DNA of 5,948 nucleotides, taken from Candidatus Hydrogenedentota bacterium (GTDB taxonomy: Bacteria; Hydrogenedentota; Hydrogenedentia; Hydrogenedentales; SLHB01). This document shows, in pieces, positions 5,302 to 5,948 of the stretch. The number at the start of each line of letters is the position of its first letter. The stretch's first letter is position 1. A program made the position numbers and the translations under genes. The notes under the pieces were generated by a model. It saw nothing but the letters and a program-made list of their open reading frames with translations, was not told the DNA's origin and ran no database searches. Location: positions 1 through 5,948 of the forward strand of contig SLSB01000585.1 of the NCBI GenBank assembly GCA_007130675.1, written 5' to 3'.

Positions 5302-5948
5302 TTATCCTTCGCGGCTGGTGGCGAATGTTGCGGGAAGGAAGCGGCTGTTACATGAGACGCGCCAGAGTCGCAATGTTCCCTCGCGGCTTGTCGAGAGCGC
5401 ATAGGTTCCAGTGCGTTCCATGTGCGCGGGGGCGCCGCCGTTGAAGGTTCGCAGGCATTGTCCGGTATCGGCGTTCCAAAGTTTCAGGGTGCCTTGGCGG
5501 CTTCCGGTGAACACGTGCGCCCTGTCTTCGGTGAAACAGGCCGAATAGGCCTCGGTGAGGTGGCCTTGAAGGATGCGCAAGGCCTTTCCTGAATCAATAT
5601 TCCACAGTACCACGCGCTTGTCGCGGCTTGCGGTCACGGCGAGCCGGGCGTCTTCGCTCAGGCATACGGCGTGAATGCGGTGGGTATGCCCGGTCAATGT
5701 TCGCAGGCACCGTGCTTCACCAAGGTGCCACACCTTCGCGGATGCGTCGCGGCTTCCCGACAAGGCGTAGAGGCCTGCCGCATCGACCGCCACGTCGTTA
5801 ATCCCCGCTGTGTGGCCTTCGAGAACGTGCCGGCATGTTGCGGTGTCGGTCTGCCATACGCGGAGCGTCTGGTCCTGGCTTCCCGAAACCAGCAGGGTGT
5901 CGTCTCTGTCCAGGGCAAGCCCTCGAACCGGAGCAGTGTGGCCTGAAA
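5302..5948 (-). CDS. WD40-repeat beta-propeller protein, 5'-truncated by window edge
   Basis: The minus-strand frame is open from the right edge to the TAA at 5304-5302, giving 214 visible residues; the start codon is outside the window. Five WD40 blades can be read. Four are near-perfect, each opening with GH and ending in a Trp after an SGSxD-type turn: SGSQDQTLRVW, SGSRDASAKVW, TASRDKRVVLWN and TGSRQGTLKLWN. The last blade (GGAPAHMERTGTYAL, then STSREGTLRLWRV) lacks about 10 residues that normally form the outer strand, and it is followed by a ~17-residue tail ending ATSREG. WD40 propellers are protein-interaction platforms. In bacteria they often sit at the C terminus of larger proteins that carry a kinase, caspase-like, TIR or NTPase domain, so the missing N terminus will decide the function. 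It runs tail-to-tail with the NB-ARC/TPR gene, 142 bp between stops, so the two are not co-transcribed. Confidence 0.93.
   Translation of the reverse strand, partial: SGHTAPVRGLALDRDDTLLVSGSQDQTLRVWQTDTATCRHVLEGHTAGINDVAVDAAGLYALSGSRDASAKVWHLGEARCLRTLTGHTHRIHAVCLSEDARLAVTASRDKRVVLWNIDSGKALRILQGHLTEAYSACFTEDRAHVFTGSRQGTLKLWNADTGQCLRTFNGGAPAHMERTGTYALSTSREGTLRLWRVSCNSRFLPATFATSREG

Noticed and set aside
5156..5404. Plus-strand GTG frame overlapping the stop of the NB-ARC/TPR gene (GTGA), 82 codons
   Set aside because: The overlap looks like translational coupling, but the product is Arg/Ser-rich with no recognisable domain, and its 3' part is antisense to well-supported WD40 coding sequence.

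Overview
The window looks like a piece of a moderately GC-rich (roughly 55-60 % by eye) bacterial chromosome. The best organism clue is the prepilin-like protein at the left edge. It has a type IV prepilin leader followed by a conserved stretch with KMYANES, then FFDGPALYPEYWSDV and a CPSD motif. From memory this style is common in the paralogous pilin-like proteins of Candidatus Hydrogenedentes and of Planctomycetes, Verrucomicrobia and Lentisphaerae. The kinesin-light-chain-type TPR protein and the WD40 propeller fit such large-genome bacteria. Hydrogenedentes-like is my best guess, but it is an inference from sequence style only.

Layout, left to right. Positions 1-347 (minus) hold the N-terminal part of the prepilin-like protein, cut by the window edge. 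Positions 446-1189 (minus) encode a TetR/AcrR-family repressor. Its -35/-10 promoter sits so close to the ATG that the mRNA is probably leaderless, and a short palindrome overlaps the -10. Positions 1190-1480 are intergenic, with an AT-rich promoter half and a GC-rich half carrying a hairpin/pseudoknot-capable element. Positions 1481-2326 (minus) encode a three-TM DUF4405-type membrane protein with two copies of a ~50-residue helical repeat at its C terminus. Positions 2327-2639 are a divergent intergenic region with a bulged hairpin. Positions 2640-5159 (plus) encode an 839-residue NB-ARC-like (STAND) protein with about ten 42-residue TPRs. Positions 5302-5948 (minus) encode the C-terminal part of a WD40 propeller protein, convergent with the TPR gene and cut by the right edge.

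How the genes might work together. Nothing links them into one clear pathway. The three minus-strand genes on the left run in the same direction but have separate expression signals (a promoter for tetR, strong Shine-Dalgarno sites for the other two), so they are probably not one tight operon. The TPR gene is the most unusual item. It keeps most landmarks of an NB-ARC ATPase (Walker B, the Arg-containing sensor strand, a GxP motif, the winged-helix region) but has lost the Walker A lysine and Thr/Ser, and it has no N-terminal effector domain. That points to a pseudo-ATPase scaffold or to a divergent nucleotide switch. No RNA genes, CRISPR arrays, insertion sequences or attachment sites were seen.
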